Positions 34,785-43,385 of a stretch of 64,000 nt of DNA are shown piece after piece. The notes under the pieces are model-generated. The model saw only the letters and a program-made list of their open reading frames with translations. It was not told the origin of the DNA and did not search any database. Positions within the stretch are counted from its first letter, which is position 1; each line of letters starts with the position of its first letter. The DNA lies in NCBI RefSeq assembly GCF_001647285.1, contig NZ_LRML01000003.1:310001-374000 (forward strand), read 5' to 3'. Source of the DNA: Rufibacter roseus. GTDB lineage: Bacteria > Bacteroidota > Bacteroidia > Cytophagales > Hymenobacteraceae. A program made the position numbers and the translations under genes.

Positions 34785-37079
34785 ATGCGAGTAACATCCT
34801 TATGCCTGGGCCTCGGCGCCCTGCTTCTGTTCCAGTGTACTTCTCCAAAGAAGGCTTCAGAACCTGTTTTATTGACCATCGGCCCAGAGGCGGTTCCGGC
34901 TGCGGAGTTTGCCTATGTGTATGAAAAAAACAACGGCAACGCAGACAGCGCCTATTCCAGCGCCAGCGTAAAAGAGTACCTTGACTTGTACACCAACTTC
35001 AAGCTAAAGGTAGCAGAGGCAAAAAGCCGGGGGCTTGACACCACAGAGGCTTTCAAAAAAGAGTTGGGCGGCTATAAAGAACAACTGGCCCAGCCATACC
35101 TCACTGAGAAAAGCGTAACCGACCAACTGGTACGCGAGGCATACGAGCGCCTGAAAAAAGAAGTAAGCGCTTCTCATATTTTGGTTTCCGTAGACATGGA
35201 AGCTGACCCCAAAGACACCTTGGCGGCTTATCAGAAAGCCATGAATCTGCGGGAGCAAGCTGTGAACGGTACACCGTTTGAGCAACTCGCCGCTAAACAC
35301 TCTGATGACCCTTCAGCGAGGGAGAACGATGGCCAGCTTGGCTATTTCACCGCTTTGCAAATGGTGTACCCATTTGAGAACGCCGCCTATAACACCCCAG
35401 TGGGGCAAATATCACAACCGATAAGAACCCGCTTTGGCTACCACCTGATCAAAGTAAACGATGTGCGCCCGGCCCAAGGCGAAATAAAAGTAGCCCACAT
35501 CATGGTGCGCGCCCAGCAAGGTTTGCCAAAAGCAGACTCTTTGGTAGCCAAGAAAAAAATTGATGAAATTTATAAGCGTGTACAGCGCAATGAAAACTGG
35601 GACCAACTGGCATCGCAGTTTTCAGAAGATGCCGCTTCAGCTGACAACGGAGGCGAATTGCCTTGGTTTGGCACCGGCCGCATGATTCCTTCTTTTGAAG
35701 AAGCAGCCTTTGCCCTTGACAAACCAGGTGCCATTACAGAACCTATTCAAACAGCTTACGGCTGGCACATAATTAAGCTTTTAGAGCGGAAAGAGCTGCC
35801 TACTTATGAAGAGATGGAGACTTCATTGCGCAACCGTATTGCCAAAGATTCCCGCTCTGAGCTGAACAAAGCGGCTTTTATGCGCCGCATCAAGAAAGAA
35901 AATAATTTAGTAGAGATACCAGCTACGAAAGAAACGGTGCTAAAGCTAGCCGATTCTACCCTGCTGGCTGGTACCTGGAAGTTACAATTGCCGGCAGAGC
36001 CTAAAAATTTGGCCTCTGCCCCACTATTCACCATCAACTCAAAACCCTACACCGTCACCGATTTCGCCTCTTACGTAGAAAAAAACCAGCGCCGCAGACA
36101 GAACGTGTCACCTTCGCATGCCATGAACCTGCTGTACGACAAATATCTGGAGACAAGCCTTCTGGACTACGAGAAAGAGCACCTGGAAGAAAAACACCAG
36201 GACTACCGCATGCTGGTAAACGAGTACCATGACGGTATTCTGCTGTTCCAGCTGATGGAGGAAAAAGTTTGGGCCAAAGCTGTGGAAGACACGGTAGGCC
36301 TTCAAGCCTTCTTTGAGCAGAACCGAGATAAATATACCTGGGGCACACGCGCCAAAGCTACCATTCTGAGCGCCGCCACTCCTGAAATTCTGGCCCAGGC
36401 TCAGAAACTGATGCAGAACGGCCGCTACGAGTCTATCAGATACAAACAACCAGATATATCTTTTGAATTTGGCAACGACAAACTTTCACAGGCTGCTACC
36501 GGCCAATTAGATGTACTAGCCGCTGCCATGCAAGCAGACTCTACCCTTACGGTTGACCTTACCGGCTTTGTAGATACCCGTGAAGCCACTAACAGAGCTA
36601 ATTCTTCACTGGCTTCCCGTAGGGCAAACGCGGTGAAGAACTATTTAACCCAGAAAGAGGTTCAGGAAGACAGAATAAATGTGACAGCTTCCGCTAACCG
36701 CACGGCGGCTGCCCGTAATGGCCGTAAAGTGACTTTGCAAGTTTTCTCTACTGACTTACAGACCCTGGCCGATCAGTTAAACCAAAATAGTCCGCTTGCC
36801 CTGCAGGTAACTTCCCGTAAGTTCCAGAGAGGTGAGAACAAGGCTTTAGACCAGGTAAACTGGCAGCCTGGCACCAACACGGTTACCCAAGACGGCCGCA
36901 CCGTTTGGATTAACATTGAGCAGGTAGAAGCGCCTAAGCCAAAAGAATTATCAGAAACCCGTGGGGTAGTTATTTCAGACTACCAGAATTACCTGGAGCA
37001 GGAGTGGTTGAAAGAACTTCGTCAGAAGTACCCTGTTACTGTAAATCAGACAGAAGTAGAGCGCATCATTAAAAAGTAA
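34785..37079 (+). CDS. Double-parvulin peptidyl-prolyl isomerase with embedded OmpA-like domain, probable lipoprotein
   Basis: 764 residues from the ATG at 34785, which starts a lipoprotein-like signal (LLLFQC, Cys18; the Gln before Cys is unusual); an ATG at 34737 would add 16 residues. Two parvulin domains lie at about 125-227 (SASHILVSV to FGYHLIKV) and 231-335 (VAHIMVRA to YGWHIIKL). Helical SurA-like segments flank them. At about 559-665 there is an OmpA/MotB-like fold with VDLTGFVDTREATNRANSSL and SLASRRANAVKNYL, able in principle to touch peptidoglycan. It should fold outer-membrane proteins in the periplasm. First gene of a chaperone operon. Confidence 0.88.
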   Translation: MRVTSLCLGLGALLLFQCTSPKKASEPVLLTIGPEAVPAAEFAYVYEKNNGNADSAYSSASVKEYLDLYTNFKLKVAEAKSRGLDTTEAFKKELGGYKEQLAQPYLTEKSVTDQLVREAYERLKKEVSASHILVSVDMEADPKDTLAAYQKAMNLREQAVNGTPFEQLAAKHSDDPSARENDGQLGYFTALQMVYPFENAAYNTPVGQISQPIRTRFGYHLIKVNDVRPAQGEIKVAHIMVRAQQGLPKADSLVAKKKIDEIYKRVQRNENWDQLASQFSEDAASADNGGELPWFGTGRMIPSFEEAAFALDKPGAITEPIQTAYGWHIIKLLERKELPTYEEMETSLRNRIAKDSRSELNKAAFMRRIKKENNLVEIPATKETVLKLADSTLLAGTWKLQLPAEPKNLASAPLFTINSKPYTVTDFASYVEKNQRRRQNVSPSHAMNLLYDKYLETSLLDYEKEHLEEKHQDYRMLVNEYHDGILLFQLMEEKVWAKAVEDTVGLQAFFEQNRDKYTWGTRAKATILSAATPEILAQAQKLMQNGRYESIRYKQPDISFEFGNDKLSQAATGQLDVLAAAMQADSTLTVDLTGFVDTREATNRANSSLASRRANAVKNYLTQKEVQEDRINVTASANRTAAARNGRKVTLQVFSTDLQTLADQLNQNSPLALQVTSRKFQRGENKALDQVNWQPGTNTVTQDGRTVWINIEQVEAPKPKELSETRGVVISDYQNYLEQEWLKELRQKYPVTVNQTEVERIIKK

Positions 37080-37179
37080 GTTTCTTTTAGTGCCTCCGTT
37101 TGTCTAGTTTTGTTTGTTTACGACTTTACTTATTTGCCATAAAAGCGGGAGCTCCTTTGCTTTTGCTTTAAACAACAAC

Positions 37180-38535
37180 ATGAAAACCCGAATTACTTTT
37201 TCTTCTTTCCTGCAGAGCCTCTTTGCTTTTTGCCTGGTCTGCACGTTGGCTTTTAGCGCCAACGCCCAGCAAACCACGCTCATTGATAACATTGTGGCTA
37301 AGGTAGGAAACCATATAGTATTGCGCTCTGAGCTTGAGTTCCAGCACGCTAACGCAGTTAGGCAGGGCTTCACGTCCCCAACCATACGTTGCGAGGTATT
37401 ACGCTCATTAGTACAAAACAAGCTTTTATTAGCCCGCGCCGAGATGGACTCTGTTATTGTAGATGAAAGCTTAGTGAGTGCAGAAGTAGACCGTCGTCTA
37501 AGCACTTTCGTTGCCCAGATAGGCAGCCCGGAGCGGCTGGAGGAGTACTTTAACAAGCCTATGGGCGAAATTAGAAGCGATGTCAGACGCAGCATTAAAG
37601 AGCAAATGACCTTGCAGAAAATGGAACGCGAAATCTCTGGCGAAATCAAAGTAACGCCTAAGGAAGTGAAGCGCTATTTCAACACCATTCCAAAAGACAG
37701 CTTGCCTTATTTTTCTACGGAAGTAGAAGTAGGCCAGATCGTGAAGATAGCAACCATTGGCGCTGCCCAAAAGAATGCCGCCCGGGAAAAATTAGAAGCA
37801 ATAAGGCAGCGGATTTTAGCTGGTGAAGATTTCTCTGAGTTAGCCATTCAATTTTCTCAAGACCCGGGTTCAGGACCTGCAGGCGGGGAATTAGGTTTCC
37901 ATAGCAAACGAGAACTGGTACCAGAATATGAGGCGGCGGCTCTAAAGCTTCAGCCAGGCGAGATTTCACCGGTCATAGAATCTATGTTCGGTTTTCACCT
38001 GATTCAGCTCATTGCCCGTCGTGGTGAGGAATACAACTCGCGCCACATTCTCATTAAACCAGAAACCGCGCAGGTAGACATGGAAGCTACTGCTCAGCAG
38101 TTAGACAGCATCCGTACGCTTATCTTGAATGATAGCCTTTCATTTGCCAAGGCCTCCAAAGATTTTTCTGATGACATGGCTACTAAAGGCAACGGCGGCA
38201 TGATCACGTTACCGAACTCCCCTACCACTTATATTCCGGTAGATCAGTTAGATCCTTCTATCTTCTTTGTGGTAGACACGTTAGACATAGGCGGCATCAG
38301 CAAACCGCTGCCCTACCGTACAAACGACGGTAAAGAAGCCATGCGCATTCTGTACCTGAAGTCTAAAACACCGCCGCACCAGGCTAACCTGAAAGATGAC
38401 TATCAGAAAATAGCCGCCGCCGCCTTAAACGAAAAAAGGTCAAAAGCCATTAGCGACTGGTTTGAGAAAAACAAAGACACCGTTTTTGTAGACGTGGTGC
38501 CAGAATTCGAAGCCTGTAGACTAGACGAAAATTAA
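37180..38535 (+). CDS. SurA-like periplasmic peptidyl-prolyl isomerase
   Basis: 451 residues from the ATG at 37180, which begins a signal peptide ending SANAQ; the reading upstream of it is intergenic. The SurA N-terminal chaperone part (DNIVAKVGNHIVLRSELEF) covers about 30-170, then two parvulin domains (about 185-285, with FSQDPGSGPAGGELGFHSK and FGFHLIQLI; and about 286-400, with SRHILIKPE and FSDDMATKGNGG). It assists folding of outer-membrane beta-barrels. The gene lies 100 bases after the first isomerase gene and 8 bases before a MoxR ATPase. Confidence 0.93.
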   Translation: MKTRITFSSFLQSLFAFCLVCTLAFSANAQQTTLIDNIVAKVGNHIVLRSELEFQHANAVRQGFTSPTIRCEVLRSLVQNKLLLARAEMDSVIVDESLVSAEVDRRLSTFVAQIGSPERLEEYFNKPMGEIRSDVRRSIKEQMTLQKMEREISGEIKVTPKEVKRYFNTIPKDSLPYFSTEVEVGQIVKIATIGAAQKNAAREKLEAIRQRILAGEDFSELAIQFSQDPGSGPAGGELGFHSKRELVPEYEAAALKLQPGEISPVIESMFGFHLIQLIARRGEEYNSRHILIKPETAQVDMEATAQQLDSIRTLILNDSLSFAKASKDFSDDMATKGNGGMITLPNSPTTYIPVDQLDPSIFFVVDTLDIGGISKPLPYRTNDGKEAMRILYLKSKTPPHQANLKDDYQKIAAAALNEKRSKAISDWFEKNKDTVFVDVVPEFEACRLDEN

Positions 38536-38543
38536 TCCCTCCT

Positions 38544-39506
38544 ATGCCATTTGCCTCTGACAAAGAAGCCGCTGACGCGCTCCATCACGCCTACGGGCGT
38601 CTTACCGCTGAAATCTCCAACACCGTTATTGGGCAGGAGGAAGTTGTAAAACTGGTGCTCACCGCTGTTTTTTGTCAGGGGCACTGCCTTTTGGTTGGTG
38701 TACCGGGCTTGGCGAAAACTTTGTTGATTCAGACCATTTCTAATTCGCTGGATCTGTCTTTCAACCGGGTACAGTTCACGCCAGACTTGATGCCTTCTGA
38801 CATACTAGGCTCAGAAACGCTTGACCAGAACCGCCAGTTTCAGTTTGTGAAAGGACCCGTCTTCGCCAATATAGTTTTGGCAGATGAGATTAACCGTACT
38901 CCGCCTAAAACGCAGGCGGCTCTTCTAGAGGCCATGCAGGAGTATTCTGTAACGGTTGCAGGCCATCACTACAAACTGCCTCGCCCCTTCTTCGTACTGG
39001 CCACGCAAAACCCCATAGAACAGGAAGGAACCTATCCGCTACCCGAAGCGCAGCTAGACCGTTTTATGTTCCACGTGGCTCTGTCTTACCCTAGCTATGA
39101 GGCGGAGCTTCAAATTGTTAAAAACACCACCGGCGACCGTAAGTACGAGCCTAAGGTGGTTCTAACTGCCGAGGAGATTGTAGCCTTCCAGCAACTGGTA
39201 CGCCGGGTGCCTGTCACCGACAACGTGGTGGAATATGCCGTGAAGCTGGTACATAAAACCCGCCCAAACACCGATTTGGCAGGCGCGCAAACAAACCAGT
39301 ACCTGGAGTGGGGTGCCGGACCAAGAGCTTCGCAGCATTTGATCATGGGCGCTAAGTGCAATGCCCTCATCCGCGGAAAATATTCACCTGACATTGAAGA
39401 TGTGCAGGCAGTAGCGGTGCCTATTCTTCGCCACCGCTTGGTGCGCAACTTTAAAGCCGAAGCAGAGGGAATTACAGTAGAGCAAATTATAAAAGGCCTG
39501 TTGTAG
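38544..39506 (+). CDS. MoxR-family AAA ATPase
   Basis: 320 residues. Walker A is LLVGVPGLAKTLL (about 50-62), Walker B VLADEINRTPPKTQ, then sensor and arginine-finger segments LATQNPIEQEGTYPLPEAQLD (shown in two parts: ATQNPIEQEGTYPLP and EAQLDRF) and the C-terminal lid ending ITVEQIIKGLL. MoxR ATPases usually sit beside DUF58 or von Willebrand-domain genes and activate metal enzymes or membrane complexes; here no such partner follows. It lies eight bases after the SurA-like gene, so it is co-transcribed with periplasmic chaperones. Confidence 0.95.
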   Translation: MPFASDKEAADALHHAYGRLTAEISNTVIGQEEVVKLVLTAVFCQGHCLLVGVPGLAKTLLIQTISNSLDLSFNRVQFTPDLMPSDILGSETLDQNRQFQFVKGPVFANIVLADEINRTPPKTQAALLEAMQEYSVTVAGHHYKLPRPFFVLATQNPIEQEGTYPLPEAQLDRFMFHVALSYPSYEAELQIVKNTTGDRKYEPKVVLTAEEIVAFQQLVRRVPVTDNVVEYAVKLVHKTRPNTDLAGAQTNQYLEWGAGPRASQHLIMGAKCNALIRGKYSPDIEDVQAVAVPILRHRLVRNFKAEAEGITVEQIIKGLL

Positions 39507-39510
39507 TTTC

Positions 39511-39548
39511 TTTTTTTGGCCTGTTTTCATGAAAACAAGTCAAAAACA
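39511..39548. repeat. P40 palindrome, copy 15
   Basis: TTTTTGGCCTGTTTTC with a partial right arm (GAAAACAAGTCAAAAAC), starting four bases after the MoxR stop. It ends the chaperone operon. Confidence 0.7.
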
Positions 39549-39606
39549 AGAGCCGTACAGTAGCAATCATACCCTATATGGTAATGCAAAAGAAGTGTAC
39601 ATTCAG

Positions 39607-39614
39607 TACTTTTG
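39607..39614 (+). promoter_or_regulatory. Candidate -7 box of the 142-residue protein gene
   Basis: TACTTTTG fits TAnnTTTG, 24 bases upstream of the ATG. No TTG is seen at the right distance upstream. Confidence 0.4.
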
Positions 39615-39637
39615 CCGAATAAATTTTAACCAAGCCC

Positions 39638-40066
39638 ATGGAAGCAGCCGCTTTATTTGAACGCTTTGAGAATAATCTGGAAACCATTTTCCGCTACATT
39701 AAAAAAGGGTTAGACGTACGCACCACCCCGTATGAAATTTCTATGCCCCTGGAGGTGAACCTGCTTTGCGATGTTCTGAACCAGAAAGGTTTCAACTATA
39801 AAGTAGACAAAGCAGGCTTTGACGCCTTAGTGCAGTTCCATGATTTTTACGTACACGATAAGGAGAGAATATTAGATACCTTCCATCAGATTTTAGAAGA
39901 CAAGCGGGCTTATATCAAAACTGCAGACGGCACCGTTCTTCTAAAAGAGCAGCTTATTCGCCGGCTGGAATATTTTAATGAAATTGCTCACTCCATGGAG
40001 GTTATTGCGCGCCTACAGCAGTTGGGCAGTCCGCTACAGTACAACTACCCTTTCCTGAATAATTAA
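39638..40066 (+). CDS. Soluble helical protein, unknown function
   Basis: 142 residues, no signal peptide or membrane segment, predicted mostly helical (FERFENNLETIFRYIKKGLD at the start, then HDFYVHDKERILDTFHQIL and LIRRLEYFNEIAHSMEVIAR). One cysteine only. I do not recognise a domain; a coiled helical bundle is likely. It has its own candidate promoter after the MoxR gene and its own terminator. Confidence 0.78.
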   Translation: MEAAALFERFENNLETIFRYIKKGLDVRTTPYEISMPLEVNLLCDVLNQKGFNYKVDKAGFDALVQFHDFYVHDKERILDTFHQILEDKRAYIKTADGTVLLKEQLIRRLEYFNEIAHSMEVIARLQQLGSPLQYNYPFLNN

Positions 40067-40106
40067 CAGGCCTCTTCACCTGAAGCAACAGGTATCCATT
40101 TTTATA

Positions 40107-40150
40107 AAATCCTGCACTGGGGGCTCACTTGAGCAACTGATGCAGGATTT
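40107..40150 (+). terminator. Hairpin terminator
   Basis: AAATCCTGCA (40107-40116) pairs with TGCAGGATTT (40141-40150), followed by CTTTTTAC. Confidence 0.78.
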
Positions 40151-40240
40151 CTTTTTACAGACTATCCTACCATTGCACTCCCCTGCATATTTTTTTCTAC
40201 CTTATAGGGGATTCCTGTTTCTTCTTGGTCTAATTACCAG

Positions 40241-40252
40241 TAATGGCCATTA
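40241..40252. promoter_or_regulatory. Palindrome, possible operator
   Basis: Perfect 12-base palindrome TAATGGCCATTA within a cluster of GTAATGGC repeats, upstream of the next secreted protein gene. Operator status is only a guess. Confidence 0.3.
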
Positions 40253-40281
40253 TCTGTAATGGCTGCGGTATTTACTGTTTT

Positions 40282-40320
40282 CTGTTTTAGGCTTAAATTC
40301 TTAAAAACAGAGCTAAAACA
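40282..40320. repeat. P40 palindrome, copy 16
   Basis: CTGTTTTAGGC at the left, GAGCTAAAACA at the right; core degenerate (TTAAATTCTTAAAA) but still self-complementary. It lies 74 bases upstream of the next start codon. Confidence 0.75.
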
Positions 40321-40393
40321 CAACTGATTTTAATCACTCCAACAATACACTACCCGCTTCTATTCTTACACGACCACCTGACATACCCTTCAA

Positions 40394-41062
40394 ATGAATA
40401 GAATTCTATTAGCAGTGGCGCTCTCATTACTTTTCGTTCAAGTACAAGGGCAGCAGTTAGCACATGAGACCAACCAAACCAATAGCACCGATTATTACCG
40501 AAGCCAAACCCTTCACTCAGGCTTCAAACCGGTGACAGCTAAAAGAGACAGCACCCAAACCATTGAATGGGAAGAACCAGGCAAAGCTATACCTTACTTA
40601 CTATTAAAAGCATCTGTAAACGCTTCAGCCTTCAGTTCAAATGATCATAAGGTGCCTTTGGCCCGGATAGAAGCAGAAGTTCCGGTGTTTAAAGAAGTGG
40701 TGCACGTGGGGCTGATTGCTATGCCAACGGCTATTCAGCACTCACAAGAGGATAGTGAGTTAAAGGTCTTTGGCGGCCTTTCGGCTGGTATTCACTTTCC
40801 GTTCAACAAAGTAATTGACCCTGAAGAAAGATTTTCTTTTAGCGGCATCAAACCGTTTATGAGAGGCTACGCAACCGTAAATACTGGAAACTCCGAAGAA
40901 AGCGAGAATCCGGACGCAGGCAGCAACTGGATATTTTATGCCGCCTATGACCTGGGCTTAGATTGGACACTGGTAAAGATAGGGGAATCGAGACTGGGGA
41001 TTTCCGCGTTCAGCACTAACATGAAATTCTGGAACTTTGGTTTGGTGCTAAAACTGCAGTAA
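40394..41062 (+). CDS. Secreted protein, unknown function (beta-rich)
   Basis: 222 residues with a signal peptide (about 1-20, QGQQ). Later parts show alternating strands with FSFSGIKPFMRGYATVN and FYAAYDLGLDWTLVKIG and a final LKLQ, a pattern like a small outer-membrane barrel or a beta-sandwich. No cysteine or catalytic motif is seen. Not recognised. Its stop is three bases from the stop of the convergent TIGR02588 gene, with no terminator between them. Confidence 0.75.
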   Translation: MNRILLAVALSLLFVQVQGQQLAHETNQTNSTDYYRSQTLHSGFKPVTAKRDSTQTIEWEEPGKAIPYLLLKASVNASAFSSNDHKVPLARIEAEVPVFKEVVHVGLIAMPTAIQHSQEDSELKVFGGLSAGIHFPFNKVIDPEERFSFSGIKPFMRGYATVNTGNSEESENPDAGSNWIFYAAYDLGLDWTLVKIGESRLGISAFSTNMKFWNFGLVLKLQ

Positions 41063-41065
41063 TTG

Positions 41066-41443
41066 TTACGGTTGGTTGTAACCTAGAATGTGCACCTCTG
41101 TTTTCTGCCCCTGCTGCCAAGGTTTTCTAAACGTAACCCAGGCTCTCTGCACGCTTTCTTTAGGAGCTAAGGGAAACAAGGTTTCGGCTTTGTCTACTTC
41201 TTTTCCGTTTTGCAGCAAGGTCACCTCTACAGAAACGTTTTCAGCGGTTTGCTCCCCTTTGTTCACTAACTCAATCCGGTAGATATTACGTTGCAGTTTG
41301 TCTTTTTCTTGGGTAAGTTCTACCCTTAAATCAGGCGGGGTGTCTTGAAAAGTAAAGGCTTTATAGCTAAGGTAGCCCAATAACGAGAGGATCAACAGAA
41401 CACTGAAGCCAAACACAATCCATTCTAACGGGTTCTTTTTCAT
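41066..41443 (-). CDS. TIGR02588 family protein
   Basis: 125 residues: basic start with NPLEWIVFGFSVLLI, one membrane helix (about 8-30), then a beta-sandwich-like domain with YRIELVNKGEQTAENVSVEV and a C-terminal VHILGY. TIGR02588 proteins are anchored, extracytoplasmic beta domains of unknown function that occur with TIGR02587 membrane proteins, as here: the partner gene ends one base before this one starts. Confidence 0.88.
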   Translation of the reverse strand: MKKNPLEWIVFGFSVLLILSLLGYLSYKAFTFQDTPPDLRVELTQEKDKLQRNIYRIELVNKGEQTAENVSVEVTLLQNGKEVDKAETLFPLAPKESVQRAWVTFRKPWQQGQKTEVHILGYNQP

Positions 41444-41444
41444 A

Positions 41445-42329
41445 TTATTCCCCTTTATATTCCTGATCTAATAGGAACCTACCGGCAGAAGCACCCAGTG
41501 AGGTGACAATACCCAGTACTACCGTAGCTTCAATACAGATTTGTAAACTGGCTCCTTCAAACCGGCCAAAGAACCACAGCGCCCCCGCCGATACACAGAA
41601 CGCAGTGGCATAGGTAAGACTCAGGCCCCAGAGCACTTCCAACACTTTGGGCGCCTCTTCGGCCGGTGTTTCATAGGCGCCTCTGAACCCTATATAATAT
41701 AAAACGCCACCACTCAGCAGCAGCGAACACAAAAACATAAAAAGCAATTGCAGGGGTGTGGCACCAGTAGCCAGTACCATTACCTCATCTGTGGGGGCTA
41801 TGTTGGCACCAAAGAGCATACCGGCACAGGTAGCCAGCAAAATCATTTCAGCGGTAGAGGCTTGTCCCTCTTTCTGGTTCAGGAGCTTTTCTTTAGGAGG
41901 TGTATCTTCTTCGTCTTCATCGGCACTGGCGGCCCCAAGTTGGGCTGTACCCACTGATACCCCAATAGCCACTGGCATGGCCTCTACCAAGACCATGTAC
42001 ACTATGCGCTCTAAAGACATCTCCTGCACATTCAGGCGGCCTAACAGCATCAAGAACAGGAAAGACAACACTACTCCCAGCCCCATCTCCTCTATTGAGT
42101 CTACCAATACCTCACGCCAAGAGGCACTTGGCCTAAGGCCGGCATAGGTATTATAAGCTAGTAAAAGGCAGAAAGTCATGCCCATGTACAGGAGCAAGTG
42201 CCACGGGTTCACATCATAGCTGGTCCACCAAACTTCCATGGTGTACAGCATAGGAAGGCTGAACAGCAGCCCCCCTATAATGCCCCGCCCATACTCTTGT
42301 AATGAATGACTAATGCTTTTTACCCGCAT
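41445..42329 (-). CDS. TIGR02587 family membrane protein
   Basis: 294 residues with about seven to eight membrane helices, and an acidic cytoplasmic loop (SADEDEEDTPPKEKL). TIGR02587 proteins are integral membrane proteins of unknown function, named only as a family, found beside TIGR02588. A helix with FGANIAPTDEVMVLATG is characteristic. It is the first gene of the pair; no third gene is apparent. Confidence 0.88.
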   Translation of the reverse strand: MRVKSISHSLQEYGRGIIGGLLFSLPMLYTMEVWWTSYDVNPWHLLLYMGMTFCLLLAYNTYAGLRPSASWREVLVDSIEEMGLGVVLSFLFLMLLGRLNVQEMSLERIVYMVLVEAMPVAIGVSVGTAQLGAASADEDEEDTPPKEKLLNQKEGQASTAEMILLATCAGMLFGANIAPTDEVMVLATGATPLQLLFMFLCSLLLSGGVLYYIGFRGAYETPAEEAPKVLEVLWGLSLTYATAFCVSAGALWFFGRFEGASLQICIEATVVLGIVTSLGASAGRFLLDQEYKGE

Positions 42330-42684
42330 AAACCGGCTCTGCTGTTTTTCTAATAGGCCAAGATATACAGGCCCTTACTGGTGCACCTTTTGCTTTTCTG
42401 GCATAGGTCAAGTAAAGCTGATACGGGTCAAATGCACTTGGTGTTCCTTAGCCGCGCTGTTATAACCCATTTGGTGTACTGAGTCTTCTTCATGAAGCAA
42501 GCGCCTACATTAGTTACCACTCATATTGTAGTACCTGCTTTTTGCCACGGCAGTACTACTTGTAACAATATTCTTTCCTCCCAAAGAATGAAGAGCAGCA
42601 TCTAAATCAATAATAAATGGCGAAAGAAGTACCACATTGCGAAAGAGCCTCGTACAACCAATCAGACCAGCTTTTTATTCTTGT
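42330..42684. other. Intergenic 355 bases between divergent genes
   Basis: No coding frame that I trust. Promoters for both neighbours must lie here. TATTCTTG just before the acetyltransferase ATG differs by one base from TAnnTTTG. A fragment TGTTTTTCTAATAGGCC near 42340 may be half of a P40 copy. Confidence 0.4.
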
Positions 42685-43290
42685 ATGCTGACTCACTCGC
42701 TTACATACTCCCAAACAACTGCTTTTTCTACTTCCAGACTTTGGCTGCGGCCTTACGACCAAGAAATGGCACTGCCGTTCTGGCAGTTGATTCATACCAA
42801 CAGAGATCGCCTGCAGGCTGACTTTCCGGACCGTACTTCCGCTGTTATTACTCTTAGAGACGCCGAAAAAAGAATAAGAACCCTTAGGTACCAATGGAAC
42901 ACAGGAGACATGTACAGCTTTGGGCTTTGGAGCAAGGAAACTGGTAACTATATAGGAGACATTACCCTGCGCAGAATGACTCCCGGAAAACCTTTCGGTG
43001 AGGTAGGTTATTATTTAAGTGCTGAGGCAGAAGGCTCAGGCTTTGCCACCGAAGCCCTAAAAGGTCTTGTTAAGTTTGCTTTCCAGGAACTGAGAATGGA
43101 GTCTGTGAAATTGCGCTGCGCCCAAGACAACATCAAAAGCCAGAAGGTAGCGGAACGCTGCGGCTTCACCCGTTCACAAACTCTTACCATTGCCATTTCT
43201 AAAAATGCCGAAAAAGAAGACCGTCCCATCTATACCTACTGTTTAAGGCACAACGACACTGCTGCCCGCTTTTTATGGAATTCGGTTTAA
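42685..43290 (+). CDS. GNAT acetyltransferase (RimJ/RimL-like)
   Basis: 201 residues from the ATG at 42685; an ATG at 42637 adds 16 residues of low quality. It has the GNAT fold: LWLRPYDQEMALPFWQLI, the strand IGDITLRRM, and the acetyl-CoA loop with EVGYYLSAEAEGSGFATEAL, whose Q/R-x-x-G-x-A-type segment is EGSGFA, then KLRCAQDNIKSQKVAERCGF. It acetylates an amino group of a protein N-terminus or small molecule; the target is unknown. Its stop codon lies within a P40 copy. Confidence 0.92.
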   Translation: MLTHSLTYSQTTAFSTSRLWLRPYDQEMALPFWQLIHTNRDRLQADFPDRTSAVITLRDAEKRIRTLRYQWNTGDMYSFGLWSKETGNYIGDITLRRMTPGKPFGEVGYYLSAEAEGSGFATEALKGLVKFAFQELRMESVKLRCAQDNIKSQKVAERCGFTRSQTLTIAISKNAEKEDRPIYTYCLRHNDTAARFLWNSV

Positions 43291-43319
43291 GCCTATTTTC
43301 TGAAAAACAGCTCTTAAAG
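43285..43319. repeat. P40 palindrome, copy 17 (overlaps a stop codon)
   Basis: GTTTAAGCC at the left and AGCTCTTAAAG at the right around TATTTTCTGAAAAACA. The acetyltransferase stop codon TAA (43288-43290) is in its left arm. A 20-base perfect palindrome with GGCGCGCC at its centre (43313-43332) overlaps its right end. Confidence 0.6.
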
Positions 43320-43385
43320 GCGCGCCTTTAAGCCCTATGACTTCTGCCAGCGGATAAAGTAACCAGTATCAAAAAGCCGGCAGCC

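Larger units (their letters stand above)
40067..40393. other. Intergenic 327 bases
   Basis: Holds a hairpin terminator (40107-40150), a palindrome TAATGGCCATTA (40241-40252) flanked by near-direct repeats of GTAATGGC, and a P40 copy (40282-40320). No gene is visible. Confidence 0.6.

Noticed and set aside
37104-37649. 181-codon frame on the minus strand over the SurA gene
   Set aside because: It is antisense to a clear SurA-like gene and has a low-complexity Ser/Leu/Lys composition.
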